From Clostridia bacterium (GTDB lineage Bacteria > Bacillota > Clostridia > Oscillospirales > CAG-272): 35,587 bases of DNA. The stretch covers positions 1-35,587 of the forward strand of contig JAFTMG010000128.1 of assembly GCA_017452525.1 (NCBI GenBank). The letters run 5' to 3'. The position numbers were made by a program, and so were the translations under genes. Below, in pieces: positions 24,215 through 32,651 of this stretch. Positions within the stretch are counted from its first letter, which is position 1. The number at the start of each line of letters is the position of its first letter. The notes under the pieces were generated by a model. That model was not told the DNA's origin. It worked only from the letters and a program-made list of their open reading frames with translations, and did no database searches.

Positions 24215-25966
24215 TTATTGCTGCTTCAGGATGCTCTCATAGCCGCTTGTGCCCACGGTATACGGCAGCATCAGGCGAATCACACGCGAACCGGCAACGA
24301 AGATCTCTTTGGTTGACTCCAGATTAACTAGGTGAGCACTGTAAGCACGCTTCACAACCGTGATTTCATAAGCTCTTTCGCCAGCCGGCCACAGAACAAC
24401 GGGCGCCGCGGACGCAGTATAGACCGAGGTAACGCCGTTATGGACCGTAGAGCCCGTGCTAAATCCATGATGCGCCGGCTGAATAAAGTCCGCCTTCAAA
24501 TCTGTGCCATACATTTCATACACGATCTTGCAGGCATCGTTCGATGCATCGCCGAGGAAATTGAAGGTCTGACCGGCAAGCTCAACCGTAAAGACCATCG
24601 AGGAGGTGTTGTAATAGGTAAGATCTCTCGGCGCATAGCTTTCCAGCGTATAGAGGATCTCTACCTTTGCATCGCGCAGATGGAACACTTGACCGACATG
24701 GGCCTGGATCCATTTCGATCCCGGGTAGGCGGCGGTCGAAGCGGGTATTCTGTCGCCGCTGGGCCCCTCGCCGTCGAACAAAACCGCTCTGTCCGGGAAA
24801 TTGCCGATCAGCAACTCAAGCTTCACCCTCGAGGCATACCTCTTTGTAAAGGCCTCATATCCGCCGGTGTGGTCGGAATGTCCATGCGTGAAAATCCAAG
24901 CCGCAATGGTGATGTTTCCGGGGTCAGGGGCATACTCAAACATATAGTCATAAAGCATCTGGGCCTCAATATCACGCAGACAGCCGCCATCGATCACAAT
25001 GTAGCTGCCGTCGGACAGCTGAAGGATCTGGCTCTGGCCGTTGCTGACATTGGTACCGTCGATGCCCGGAAATTCGCATCCAAGCTGACCGACATTTGGC
25101 TGGGTCTTTTTCTCATAGGCATTGTCGCCCTCCCGCGGCGGCAAGGCTGTGCGCGGCTCCACCGTGACACGAACCGCCTCCTCGTAGGCGTAATAGCCTG
25201 CGTGGATCACATAGGTATCGTTGATGTAAGTGGCAAAGAAGTTATCTGTGATCCGGTTTTCCGTATAGAGGGTATACCCCGAGGACGCCAGCTTCTGCAG
25301 ATATGCCGAATACGCGTCGGGGGTCGTTTCCGTGAAGATCGCCAGATCTGTATCGCCGCCGGCATTGTAAAGTGTGCTGAGTGTTCCGTGATCAAAATAC
25401 GGAAGCTGATTGAGGCGCTTGTTGCCCGTTCCGGTGATCCTGAGATCGGTCGGAAGAATGAGATCCCCGTCCCGAAGGTGATCCCGAATCAAATTGCGGA
25501 AGGCAGTATACGCCGCATTCATCGCATCCGCGCACCGGGCATTGATGACGATCTTATTGCCGATCCGGGTAATAATGTAGTCGCCGTACCCGAGGCCCTC
25601 CAATGCTTCTGACGACTCGAAATAGATCGTCGGGCCGACCAGGATCTCAAGGGATTCATGATCCGGGTCGGTGCCCTTTTTCACCCAGTCGGTCGCAATT
25701 TCCGGCATCACATCGGTCGCATTGCTGATCATCTGGCGCACGCGAATGGCGACATCCGTGAAGTCGGCCGAGGCTTCTTCTCCGCGGACGATGCGATAAT
25801 TGGCACCCCCGTCCGTGACAATGGCAAGACCTTCGACAGCGGGCTCCGTTGTCGAAGAAACATCTGTTGTACTTATCTCATCCGGCGTGTCGGTCGGAAG
25901 CTTACAGCCGACCAACAGCAGCACCAGCATGAGCAGCAGTAAAAATAACCGCGAACACCGTTTCAT
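24215..25966 (-). CDS. lipoprotein with metallo-beta-lactamase-fold domain
   Basis: A 583-aa surface lipoprotein: signal peptide with lipobox LLVGC (Cys21), then a Thr/Ser linker. An N-terminal alpha/beta domain (about 46-178) has the same layout as the one before the PHP domain of the lipoprotein at 19097-21730. The C-terminal metallo-beta-lactamase domain (about 305-575) has FTHGHSDHTGG (HxHxDH, 361-366), FLGDASNDA (bridging Asp) and QPAHHGFSTGS, close to the ComEC/Rec2-type hydrolase domain. It probably acts outside the cell on phosphoesters or related bonds; the substrate is unknown. The start has GGAAGAAC upstream. It is 73 nt downstream of an AraC gene on the same strand and may share its transcript. 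Confidence 0.83.
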   Translation of the reverse strand: MKRCSRLFLLLLMLVLLLVGCKLPTDTPDEISTTDVSSTTEPAVEGLAIVTDGGANYRIVRGEEASADFTDVAIRVRQMISNATDVMPEIATDWVKKGTDPDHESLEILVGPTIYFESSEALEGLGYGDYIITRIGNKIVINARCADAMNAAYTAFRNLIRDHLRDGDLILPTDLRITGTGNKRLNQLPYFDHGTLSTLYNAGGDTDLAIFTETTPDAYSAYLQKLASSGYTLYTENRITDNFFATYINDTYVIHAGYYAYEEAVRVTVEPRTALPPREGDNAYEKKTQPNVGQLGCEFPGIDGTNVSNGQSQILQLSDGSYIVIDGGCLRDIEAQMLYDYMFEYAPDPGNITIAAWIFTHGHSDHTGGYEAFTKRYASRVKLELLIGNFPDRAVLFDGEGPSGDRIPASTAAYPGSKWIQAHVGQVFHLRDAKVEILYTLESYAPRDLTYYNTSSMVFTVELAGQTFNFLGDASNDACKIVYEMYGTDLKADFIQPAHHGFSTGSTVHNGVTSVYTASAAPVVLWPAGERAYEITVVKRAYSAHLVNLESTKEIFVAGSRVIRLMLPYTVGTSGYESILKQQ

Positions 25967-26039
25967 GATGCTTGTTCTTCCTTTCTAAAAATCGTTTGAA
26001 GATATGGCAGCAATCTGCGCATATGGATGCCGGATCCCT

Positions 26040-26912
26040 TTACGGGCGAAAAGACGATGGGGGCAGATTGGTGTACTTTTTGAATGTTTTCCCGAAATTG
26101 GCGGTATTGTTGAAGCCGCATGAGAGTGCGATCTCGAGAATGGAGAGATTGGTCGTCTTGATCAAACTCAACGCCTCCTCGATCCGCTTGATCGATATAT
26201 AATTCCATGTTGTCATGCCCATCCACTTATGGAATTCGGCCGAAAAGTGGCTGCGGCTGTATCCAACCTGCTCAGCAATGACATCAAGTGTCATATTTTC
26301 CCGAAAATGCTGATTGATGAAATCGATCGCGGCACCGATCTTTCGACAGGAAGCTCGGGTAGCACTGTCCTCTGCATGGTTTGACAGCAGGATGCGGGAG
26401 AGACAGATCAATATAATAGAAATGTAGTATTTCACACAGATGTCAAAATGGCTCTCCTCATGTTGCATTTCGACCCAAATGTTACGGATACCGGAGGCAA
26501 TCATGTTGATCTGATCCACGGGAGCAAAGTCATTGAGCCTGTGGCTCTCCGACCCTTGGCTTGAAGACAAAAGCCCCATACACGCCGAAGCCGGCATCCG
26601 ATACGAATCCGTATACAAATAATACGGGGCGATATACAAGCTCAGCAATACGACCTCCCCCGATTCGGGCGTGGTCAGATCATGCGATTCGTTTGACCGA
26701 AAGAAATAAATATCCCCCGGGCCAACGTGATAGTCACGCTTTGGCGTGTGATAAACACCGCTTCCGCTCAAAATCAGCGACAACTCGAGCTTTGAGTGCG
26801 CGTGAACGGATGAGCTTTCCTTTCCCGCCTTAACGATCGAGTAAACAAGCTGCACAGCATTCAAATCGTCATGCCGAACGATGTTGATTGCAGATGGATT
26901 ATTTTCTTGCAT
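26040..26912 (-). CDS. AraC-family transcriptional regulator (between lipoprotein genes)
   Basis: A 290-aa regulator. The N-terminal cupin sensor has SSSVHAHSKLELSLILSGSG (about 28-47) and the YHVGPGDIYFFRSNESHDL segment, typical of sugar-responsive AraC proteins. The C-terminal double helix-turn-helix is in MTLDVIAEQVGYSRSHFSAEF (first) and LSILEIALSCGFNNTANFGKTFKKYT (second), ending PPSSFRP. The start is placed at 26912, where GGTGATAT precedes the ATG; a longer reading to 27002 has no ribosome site and lacks conservation-like features. It lies 156 nt after the solute-binding protein gene and 73 nt before the metallo-beta-lactamase lipoprotein gene. It probably controls this local cluster; the effector is unknown. 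Confidence 0.9.
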   Translation of the reverse strand: MQENNPSAINIVRHDDLNAVQLVYSIVKAGKESSSVHAHSKLELSLILSGSGVYHTPKRDYHVGPGDIYFFRSNESHDLTTPESGEVVLLSLYIAPYYLYTDSYRMPASACMGLLSSSQGSESHRLNDFAPVDQINMIASGIRNIWVEMQHEESHFDICVKYYISIILICLSRILLSNHAEDSATRASCRKIGAAIDFINQHFRENMTLDVIAEQVGYSRSHFSAEFHKWMGMTTWNYISIKRIEEALSLIKTTNLSILEIALSCGFNNTANFGKTFKKYTNLPPSSFRP

Positions 26913-27014
26913 AGATATCACCAATCCTGTTCTGTGCTGATCTGATCGCTTGGTGGAGGTGTTTGGTACTGTGGGGCGCTTCTTGTCCGACTGCGGTATC
27001 ACGGTAAAAGGTCA

Positions 27015-27059
27015 GCCAAAGGTTCGCCGACGTCGCTGACGGCGCAGCTCCCCTTTGGC
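27015..27059 (-). terminator. hairpin repeat, likely terminator of the solute-binding protein gene
   Basis: Nested inverted repeat: outer stem GCCAAAGG / CCTTTGGC (27015-27022, 27052-27059) and inner stem CGCCG / CGGCG. On the minus strand it is followed by TGACCTTTTACC. It lies 9 nt after the stop codon at 27069. The stem, with GGGGAGCTG next to the outer arm, also resembles an intergenic repeat family of clostridial genomes. Confidence 0.65.
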
Positions 27060-27068
27060 AGGATCCGT

Positions 27069-28598
27069 TTATTCCGCCGCGTTCGCGCCGGCAAACACCT
27101 TGTCCATCTCCGTGATCAGAGACTGACGCTTGGATTCAATATGGCTGGACCAGTTCAGCTGAGAGACGATCGCACTGCGGATATACCCTTCGGGCGTACC
27201 GCGGGTGTAGATCAGACCCAGATCATACACAATGCTGTTTCTGATCAGCTCAAACATACGGGATACATCGTTATCCTGAGCATAGCGCGTTTTGAGCATG
27301 ACCTCACAATACTCGGGCACCAGAGAACGGTAAGATTCACTGGACAGCGCCTCGAGCACGGCGGACGCTTCATCCACCTTGAAGGTGCTGGTGGGAATCA
27401 GGGCATAGCAGCTGCGCTGCAGAGAGGTCTGATATTCCTCCTGCGAAGCATCCCACTTCGGATAAGGAAGCAGTCCGTACTCAAAATCGATCTCACCAAC
27501 GATCACACCGGCATCCGCAACCAGACCGTTGGAGAAGAGTGCACGTCCCTCGGTGAAAACACGGCTGATATAGTTGCCGCCGGTGGATGCGATCTGCCAC
27601 TCCGGAAAATCGGCAGAATTCTTCTGACCCTTGATGACATTGATATTTTCATTCACCAAGGCAATGACACGGTCGGCGACATCAACGGCATGCTCGTTGC
27701 CGTAGGTGAAATCATAACCGTCATTGGTTCTGGTATAGATTTTGACATTGAAGGCGGGGAGAAAGCCCAAGTATTTATTGATGTCGCCAAAGCTGAGGCC
27801 GAAGCGGTCGCCGGGATCCGCTTCACTGTTGCCGTTGACGTCCTGGTATACATCGGAAATGAGCATTTCCATCTTTTCCAAGGTCCAATTGCCCGAGTCA
27901 ACGAGATCATACAGGTCCTCGGTCTTACCCAAGGATTCATAAAGATCGGCATTAAAATAGGTTGCGTAGGTATTCTTGACATTCGCCAGCGAAAAAGCAC
28001 CGGAGACGAAGAAAATATCATCCGTCGGCATGATCTCAAGGATACTCTGGTTATACCACGGTTTTTCCAGATCGATATATTTGGTATCTTTAAGATTCAG
28101 GAAATACTCACCCTCGAGCTGTTTATAACCGAAGTTGTTCATATCCAGGAGCAGATCGAAGGCCTGATCGCCGGACATAATATTGGCAGTGACCGTGGTT
28201 AAGAAGTTGGAGAGTTTGGAATAAGGATAGGTCTCCCAGTTGTATGTCAGCTGAACGTTCAGGCGGTCCTCAACCGCTCTTCTGGTCTTATAAACCGCAT
28301 CACTGAGGCGATCGCCCGACTCCTCTTCGACATACAGGTCATCAATATATGCACCGTTGTAGTCGCCGACAAAGATATTGATCTCCGTGCCGCCGAGGTC
28401 AAGATCCTCCGGAAGATCATCCTTGAGAAAGCCATTGCTGTCATAGGGTGAGTCTTCCGCAGAGACAGCAGTTGTCGTTTCCGCACCTCCCGTGGGTACG
28501 GTCGTTTCGGCGGGCTGTTCGGTCGGTGTCCGGCTGCACGCCGTCAGGATCATCACGAAACAGAGCAGCAACGCCATCATCATACATGTGTGTTTCAT
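27069..28598 (-). CDS. ABC-type extracellular solute-binding lipoprotein
   Basis: A 509-aa lipoprotein: signal peptide with lipobox LTAC (Cys21), then a Thr-rich linker (PAETTVPTGGAETTTA). The mature part has the type-1 solute-binding layout of carbohydrate ABC transporters. DLGGTEINIFVGDY opens the first lobe, followed by AVEDRLNVQLTYN and the lid-type TEGRALFSNGLVADAG segment (about residue 340), with LPYPKWD near 380. It most likely captures an oligosaccharide, but no permease or ATPase gene is in the window. It lies 38 nt after activase 2 on the same strand and is probably co-transcribed with GRE module 2. The start has AAGGAG upstream. The ligand is unknown. Confidence 0.87.
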   Translation of the reverse strand: MKHTCMMMALLLCFVMILTACSRTPTEQPAETTVPTGGAETTTAVSAEDSPYDSNGFLKDDLPEDLDLGGTEINIFVGDYNGAYIDDLYVEEESGDRLSDAVYKTRRAVEDRLNVQLTYNWETYPYSKLSNFLTTVTANIMSGDQAFDLLLDMNNFGYKQLEGEYFLNLKDTKYIDLEKPWYNQSILEIMPTDDIFFVSGAFSLANVKNTYATYFNADLYESLGKTEDLYDLVDSGNWTLEKMEMLISDVYQDVNGNSEADPGDRFGLSFGDINKYLGFLPAFNVKIYTRTNDGYDFTYGNEHAVDVADRVIALVNENINVIKGQKNSADFPEWQIASTGGNYISRVFTEGRALFSNGLVADAGVIVGEIDFEYGLLPYPKWDASQEEYQTSLQRSCYALIPTSTFKVDEASAVLEALSSESYRSLVPEYCEVMLKTRYAQDNDVSRMFELIRNSIVYDLGLIYTRGTPEGYIRSAIVSQLNWSSHIESKRQSLITEMDKVFAGANAAE

Positions 28599-28636
28599 TT
28601 GGGTATTCTCCTTTTTTGTGATTTGTATCGCTGGGG

Positions 28637-29530
28637 TTAACCAACTTCAACATTAAGGCCAAACCGACGAAGACGGTCGGCAGCAGCCAAAAGCTGCTCG
28701 GCTGACGGTGGGACAAGCTCCCTCCCGCCATAAGTAAGCGCCATGGCTTCATATTTTCCCTGACCGTAGCTGTGGTAGGGCAGTAGCTTGACACGCTCAG
28801 GCGGAGCAGAGGCAAGGAAGGCGGCAATGCCATTGAGCGCAGTGGGATCATCATTGCACCCGGGAACCAAGGGGATCCGCACCTCGATCCGACAACCGCG
28901 TGCCACCAAATAACGGTAGTTATCGAGGATCCTGTCATTTGGCCTGCCGGTCAGAGCCCGGTGGCGCTCGCGATCCATGTGTTTGATATCGTAGAGAAAG
29001 CAGTCCACATCAGCGGCGATCGCTTCAAACAAAGGCTTTGGAACATCGCCGCAGGTATCCAGCGCAGTGTTCAGTCCTTCGGCTTTGGCCGCCGCCAGCA
29101 GGGCCGCCGTAAATTCCGGCTGTGCCATCGGCTCGCCGCCAGAAAGGGTCATGCCGCCTGTCGTACCGTAGAAGATGCGATCCTCGCGGACAACCGCAAG
29201 AACCTCCTCAACTGTCATTTCCCGACCGTACAGGCGAAGCGCACGCGCAGGACAAACCGATACACAGGCGCCGCAACCGGTACAGTGCGTTCGATCAAAC
29301 AAATGCCCTTTCGCACCGATATCATGTGCGCCGTTTGGACATTCTCCCGCACAAGCGCCGCAGCTGATACAGCGCTCCTGCAAATACGCGATCTGTGGTT
29401 GTCGCACAAGCGATTCGGGATTATGGCACCAGAGACAGCGGAGCGGACAGCCCTTGAGAAAGACGGTCGTGCGGATGCCATCTCCATCATGGACGGCAAA
29501 GCGCTTAAAGTCGGTTACGATTCCGGTCAT
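28637..29530 (-). CDS. glycyl radical enzyme activase 2 (radical SAM)
   Basis: A 297-aa radical SAM activase. The SAM cluster Cys28-Cys32-Cys35 (GCPLRCLWCHNPE) is followed by two [4Fe-4S] motifs (CISCGACAGECP and CTGCGACVSVCP, about residues 52-92), then GGMTLSGGEPMAQ. C-terminal features (RIEVRIPLVPGCNDD, LLPYHSYGQGKYEAM) are typical of activases. Its start codon overlaps the GRE 2 stop codon as ATGA, so the two are translationally coupled and almost certainly work together. It is a paralogue of activase 1, not a recent duplicate, since the two differ over most of their length. Confidence 0.95.
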   Translation of the reverse strand: MTGIVTDFKRFAVHDGDGIRTTVFLKGCPLRCLWCHNPESLVRQPQIAYLQERCISCGACAGECPNGAHDIGAKGHLFDRTHCTGCGACVSVCPARALRLYGREMTVEEVLAVVREDRIFYGTTGGMTLSGGEPMAQPEFTAALLAAAKAEGLNTALDTCGDVPKPLFEAIAADVDCFLYDIKHMDRERHRALTGRPNDRILDNYRYLVARGCRIEVRIPLVPGCNDDPTALNGIAAFLASAPPERVKLLPYHSYGQGKYEAMALTYGGRELVPPSAEQLLAAADRLRRFGLNVEVG

Positions 29531-31710
29531 GACAGCGCCTCCGCACGTTCAATGAATTTATCCTGCTCACTCTTGGGCATGTCGCGCCAGAGCGTGTTCC
29601 AGCCACATACCCGAACCTGCAGATTTTGATATTTCTCGGGATTCTGCTGTGCGTCCCGCAGGGTATCGGCATCGAAGATATTGAACTGCACCGACGATCC
29701 GCCCGCCGCATCATAGGTGCGCAACAGGGTCAGAAGGGCCTGCATCCCCGCTACTCCCTTGACCGCTGTCTCATGCAGCATCAGATCGAGACCAAAGCCC
29801 TCCCAATATCGCCCCGGCTCGATCGCCAGCGCGGAACGGATCACGCCGGTCACGCCGTTTCTGTCCATTCCCTGCACGGGAGATGCATTTTTGCTGGTCT
29901 CTTCCCCATGCAAACGACCGTCCGGGCTGGCTTTTGTCCGCCGACCGAAGTTCAGATAATTCCGTGCCGAATGCATTTCGATTTTATAATAGCCGCCTCG
30001 GGAATTGGGAATACCCTGGTAGCCCAGAATGAACTCTGACAGCTCTTTGGCGCAAGCGTCCGCCTCGGGGTCTCCGCAGCCAAATTTCTGCGGCAGGTTC
30101 ATCGCCCGTGCGCGGAGGGCAGGATCGGACCAGTTATTGTCCAGTACCTGCTTCAGCTCAGCCAGCGTGCAGATCCGCTGAACATAGACCAACTGGCGGA
30201 TCGCCATCAACGCATCGACGGTTGTAGCAAAGCCGTTCGGCCAAAGGGCCGACGTATTGTATTCCGCCCCATCGTAATACGCATCGCGGGCAACACGAAG
30301 GCTGTGTTCAATGGTTGCCGATAGCATATTGGCAGGATTGATCCGTCCCAGATCCTTCTCCAGCTCATTGCAGACCTTGATCCCGCCGCGAATGACCGTA
30401 TCCAGATTGGCGTAAAATGCCGAGACAATGTCGTCATATTCGGCGTGATCGTCAGCCTCGTCCAGCGCCCGCAGCAAAGAGCTCAGCAGGTTGAGGTAAA
30501 ACGGCGCCGTTGGAAACTCACCGCCTCGAACCGCATATTCATAGCAGCCCTTCACATCGAAATCCCAAGCACGGTCTGCCGGGATTCCGCGCTCCGCCAT
30601 CTGTCGGTGAACCGTATCCTCACAGATGAAAACAAAGCTGGAATGCCCCCGGCGGATCATATCGAGAATGGTTTGTAAAAAGCGGTCCGGCGTTGCCGCG
30701 TTGTACTTGATCTGGAACTTGGGGTTGTAGATCCCCAGCTCGTCATACACAGCCAGGATCCGATAACTGACCGCGTTGACCTTACAGCTACCGTCAGCCC
30801 GGCTGCCGCCGAGATACAGCGGTTGCCCCCAATAGTTGCCGATCGCCGAGAACTGCATCAAAAAATAGCCGATCAATTCATCCAGCTGTTCCGCCGTGTA
30901 TCGGCCGGACTCCAGATCACCGGTGTAGAAGGGGAGCAGATCGTCATCCAGACCGCTGCCGAGCGAGCGCACCTGATAGACATCAATGCTCTCGGAAATG
31001 AACCAATAGAGAAAGATCAGCATCAGCTGCTCATACATGGTCGTGGGCGGTCCGACATACAGCCGATCCAGACATGCCGCCATCTCCTGCGCTTTCTCAA
31101 AGGTGCAAGCGGCGGCATAATCCCGCATACGGGCGATCAGCCGCAAAATCGCGGCGTAGGTGATCTCTATGCCATCAAAATAGCCTGCCTCATCCGCCGT
31201 GAGGGGAGAAACCGCCTCACGTTCGGCACGATAGGCCTCGGCGCGAGCCAGGATCCCGGGAAAGCCAAGGGTATACAGCGCGTGCCAATCGGGCACGGAG
31301 TGATCGTAATCGAGTCGGATGGCGACATCCCCGCTTTGGCCATATCGGTCAAGGTAGGCGCAGGATTCCTCGCTTTTGGTGCATGCTTTCTGCCAAGGCC
31401 CTATGAGTGCTTTTTTGAGCGGGCGATTCCAATTATACAGCAAAGGAAAAAAATCGTGTTCATCGATACCGATGCGCATATGATCCAGAACATAGGCGAA
31501 AACGCGCGCCTTGGTAACAGGGTGCGGTTCCTCGGGCAGCGAGGCAAGCAGCATATTCAGCCCGGCATCCATCTCATCGTCATCATAACCGGTTTCCGGA
31601 TCCCCCGGCCATCCGTGATATGCCATTCGATGAAAAGCATTGAACGGTTCAGCGGAATTATGATATTTATTTTGTAAAAAGGGCAAGTCTTTTTTCAGAC
31701 GTTCAAGCAT
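29527..31710 (-). CDS. glycyl radical enzyme 2, substrate unknown
   Basis: A 727-aa PFL-like glycyl radical enzyme. The thiyl site is Cys389 with Glu391 (VKGCYEYA). The radical loop is QVRVCGWNTLW with Gly703. Other family marks are DYDHSVPDWHALYTLGFPGI (about 134-152), LYLGGSRADGSCKVNAVSY (about 298-316) and SPVQGMDRNGVTG. Cys-x-Glu points to an eliminase, dehydratase, lyase or decarboxylase rather than a formate-lyase. The N-terminal 130 residues (with WPGDPETGYDDDE) do not resemble the usual GRE N-terminus. The start has AAGGAGG upstream. It is first in an operon with activase 2 and probably the solute-binding protein, and divergent from an AraC regulator. The substrate cannot be named from sequence. 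Confidence 0.92.
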   Translation of the reverse strand: MLERLKKDLPFLQNKYHNSAEPFNAFHRMAYHGWPGDPETGYDDDEMDAGLNMLLASLPEEPHPVTKARVFAYVLDHMRIGIDEHDFFPLLYNWNRPLKKALIGPWQKACTKSEESCAYLDRYGQSGDVAIRLDYDHSVPDWHALYTLGFPGILARAEAYRAEREAVSPLTADEAGYFDGIEITYAAILRLIARMRDYAAACTFEKAQEMAACLDRLYVGPPTTMYEQLMLIFLYWFISESIDVYQVRSLGSGLDDDLLPFYTGDLESGRYTAEQLDELIGYFLMQFSAIGNYWGQPLYLGGSRADGSCKVNAVSYRILAVYDELGIYNPKFQIKYNAATPDRFLQTILDMIRRGHSSFVFICEDTVHRQMAERGIPADRAWDFDVKGCYEYAVRGGEFPTAPFYLNLLSSLLRALDEADDHAEYDDIVSAFYANLDTVIRGGIKVCNELEKDLGRINPANMLSATIEHSLRVARDAYYDGAEYNTSALWPNGFATTVDALMAIRQLVYVQRICTLAELKQVLDNNWSDPALRARAMNLPQKFGCGDPEADACAKELSEFILGYQGIPNSRGGYYKIEMHSARNYLNFGRRTKASPDGRLHGEETSKNASPVQGMDRNGVTGVIRSALAIEPGRYWEGFGLDLMLHETAVKGVAGMQALLTLLRTYDAAGGSSVQFNIFDADTLRDAQQNPEKYQNLQVRVCGWNTLWRDMPKSEQDKFIERAEALS

Positions 31711-31735
31711 ACCTTTACCTCCTTAGAATGCTTAT

Positions 31736-31764
31736 ATTGTAACATTCAAATTTAACTTTGTACA
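31736..31764 (-). promoter_or_regulatory. likely promoter of GRE module 2
   Basis: Minus strand TGTACA (31764-31759), 17 bp, TACAAT (31741-31736), about 25 nt before the ATG. The -35 is weak (four of six), as expected of an activator-dependent promoter. The 169-nt divergent region to the AraC gene would hold its binding sites. Confidence 0.55.
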
Positions 31765-31818
31765 TGGAATAAGCGGACTGATTTTATAAATATCGGACAT
31801 CATCAGAACAGAATATAC

Positions 31819-31847
31819 TTGCAATACGCCGCCAATTCCGATATAAT
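31819..31847 (+). promoter_or_regulatory. promoter of the divergent AraC regulator
   Basis: TTGCAA (31819-31824), 17 bp, TATAAT (31842-31847), about 33 nt before the ATG. Confidence 0.85.
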
Positions 31848-31879
31848 AGATACAGCAGACGTAAGAAAGGAGACCGCCC

Positions 31880-32644
31880 ATGATCCACTCTATTATCCGA
31901 ACCCAGCTCTGGGAGAGCCACGGGAGGTGCTACCCCATTATCCACAAATCACGCAAGACCAGCGGTCTTATGCTGATTCTCGGAGGCGGTGAATATCTGT
32001 ATATCAACGGAAAATGTCTGCATCTTGTACAGGGGGATATTTATTTTCTCCGCCGTGGAGAACGTTACCGGCTTGAGCTGGATAATGGCTATGTCAAATG
32101 CTATGTCATCAATTTCCAATACGACGATGAAATGCTGTCCTTTGTCCTCAACAATTGCAGCGATCTCGCCAATCAATTTGCGAAGATCGTTTCCCTGTGG
32201 AATAACAAGCAGGAAGGTACGTACGATGAGCTGGACTGTATGGGTCTGCTCTATCACCTGCTGGCAGAGTGCTTCCGTCGACGATATGTCAACAGCATCC
32301 CTCGGCGAAAGAAAGAGCGGGTCGCACCGGCCATTGGTTACATGCAAGTAAATTATGCAGATCAAGAACTGAAGATCAACGACCTGGCTGAACTGTGCGG
32401 TCTGGGCGACCGCTCGTTTCGCCGATTGTTTCATGAAGTATACGGTCTTTCTCCCAAGCGGTATCTTTCTGCCTTGCGCGTCAAATATGCCAAAGAGTTT
32501 CTCGCCGACAATCATAGCGTCAGTGAAGTCGCACAGCTCTGCGGTTTTCACGATGTCTACCATTTTTCCAACTTCTTCCGCAGTGAATGCGGCATGTCTC
32601 CCAGCGAATATATCCACAGCATATCGGATGACAGGTTGCTTTGA
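31880..32644 (+). CDS. AraC-family regulator divergent from GRE module 2
   Basis: A 254-aa regulator. The N-terminal cupin half has LILGGGEYLYINGKCLHLVQGD and IYFLRRGERYRLEL (about 36-72). The C-terminal double helix-turn-helix is in LKINDLAELCGLGDRSFRRLFHEVYGLSPKRYL and SVSEVAQLCGFHDVYHFSNFFRSECGMSPSEYI. The start has AAAGGAG upstream. Divergent placement with a shared 169-nt intergenic region, and a weak GRE promoter, make it the likely activator of the GRE 2 operon. The effector is unknown; a sugar or the GRE substrate would be typical. It ends at a bidirectional terminator. Confidence 0.93.
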   Translation: MIHSIIRTQLWESHGRCYPIIHKSRKTSGLMLILGGGEYLYINGKCLHLVQGDIYFLRRGERYRLELDNGYVKCYVINFQYDDEMLSFVLNNCSDLANQFAKIVSLWNNKQEGTYDELDCMGLLYHLLAECFRRRYVNSIPRRKKERVAPAIGYMQVNYADQELKINDLAELCGLGDRSFRRLFHEVYGLSPKRYLSALRVKYAKEFLADNHSVSEVAQLCGFHDVYHFSNFFRSECGMSPSEYIHSISDDRLL

Positions 32645-32651
32645 TCAACGG

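Noticed and set aside
24215..25966. ComEC competence protein
   Set aside because: The metallo-beta-lactamase domain is ComEC-like, but the protein is a lipoprotein without the competence membrane channel.
15716..31710. GRE-associated microcompartment
   Set aside because: No shell protein, aldehyde dehydrogenase or encapsulation-tail gene is present near either GRE.
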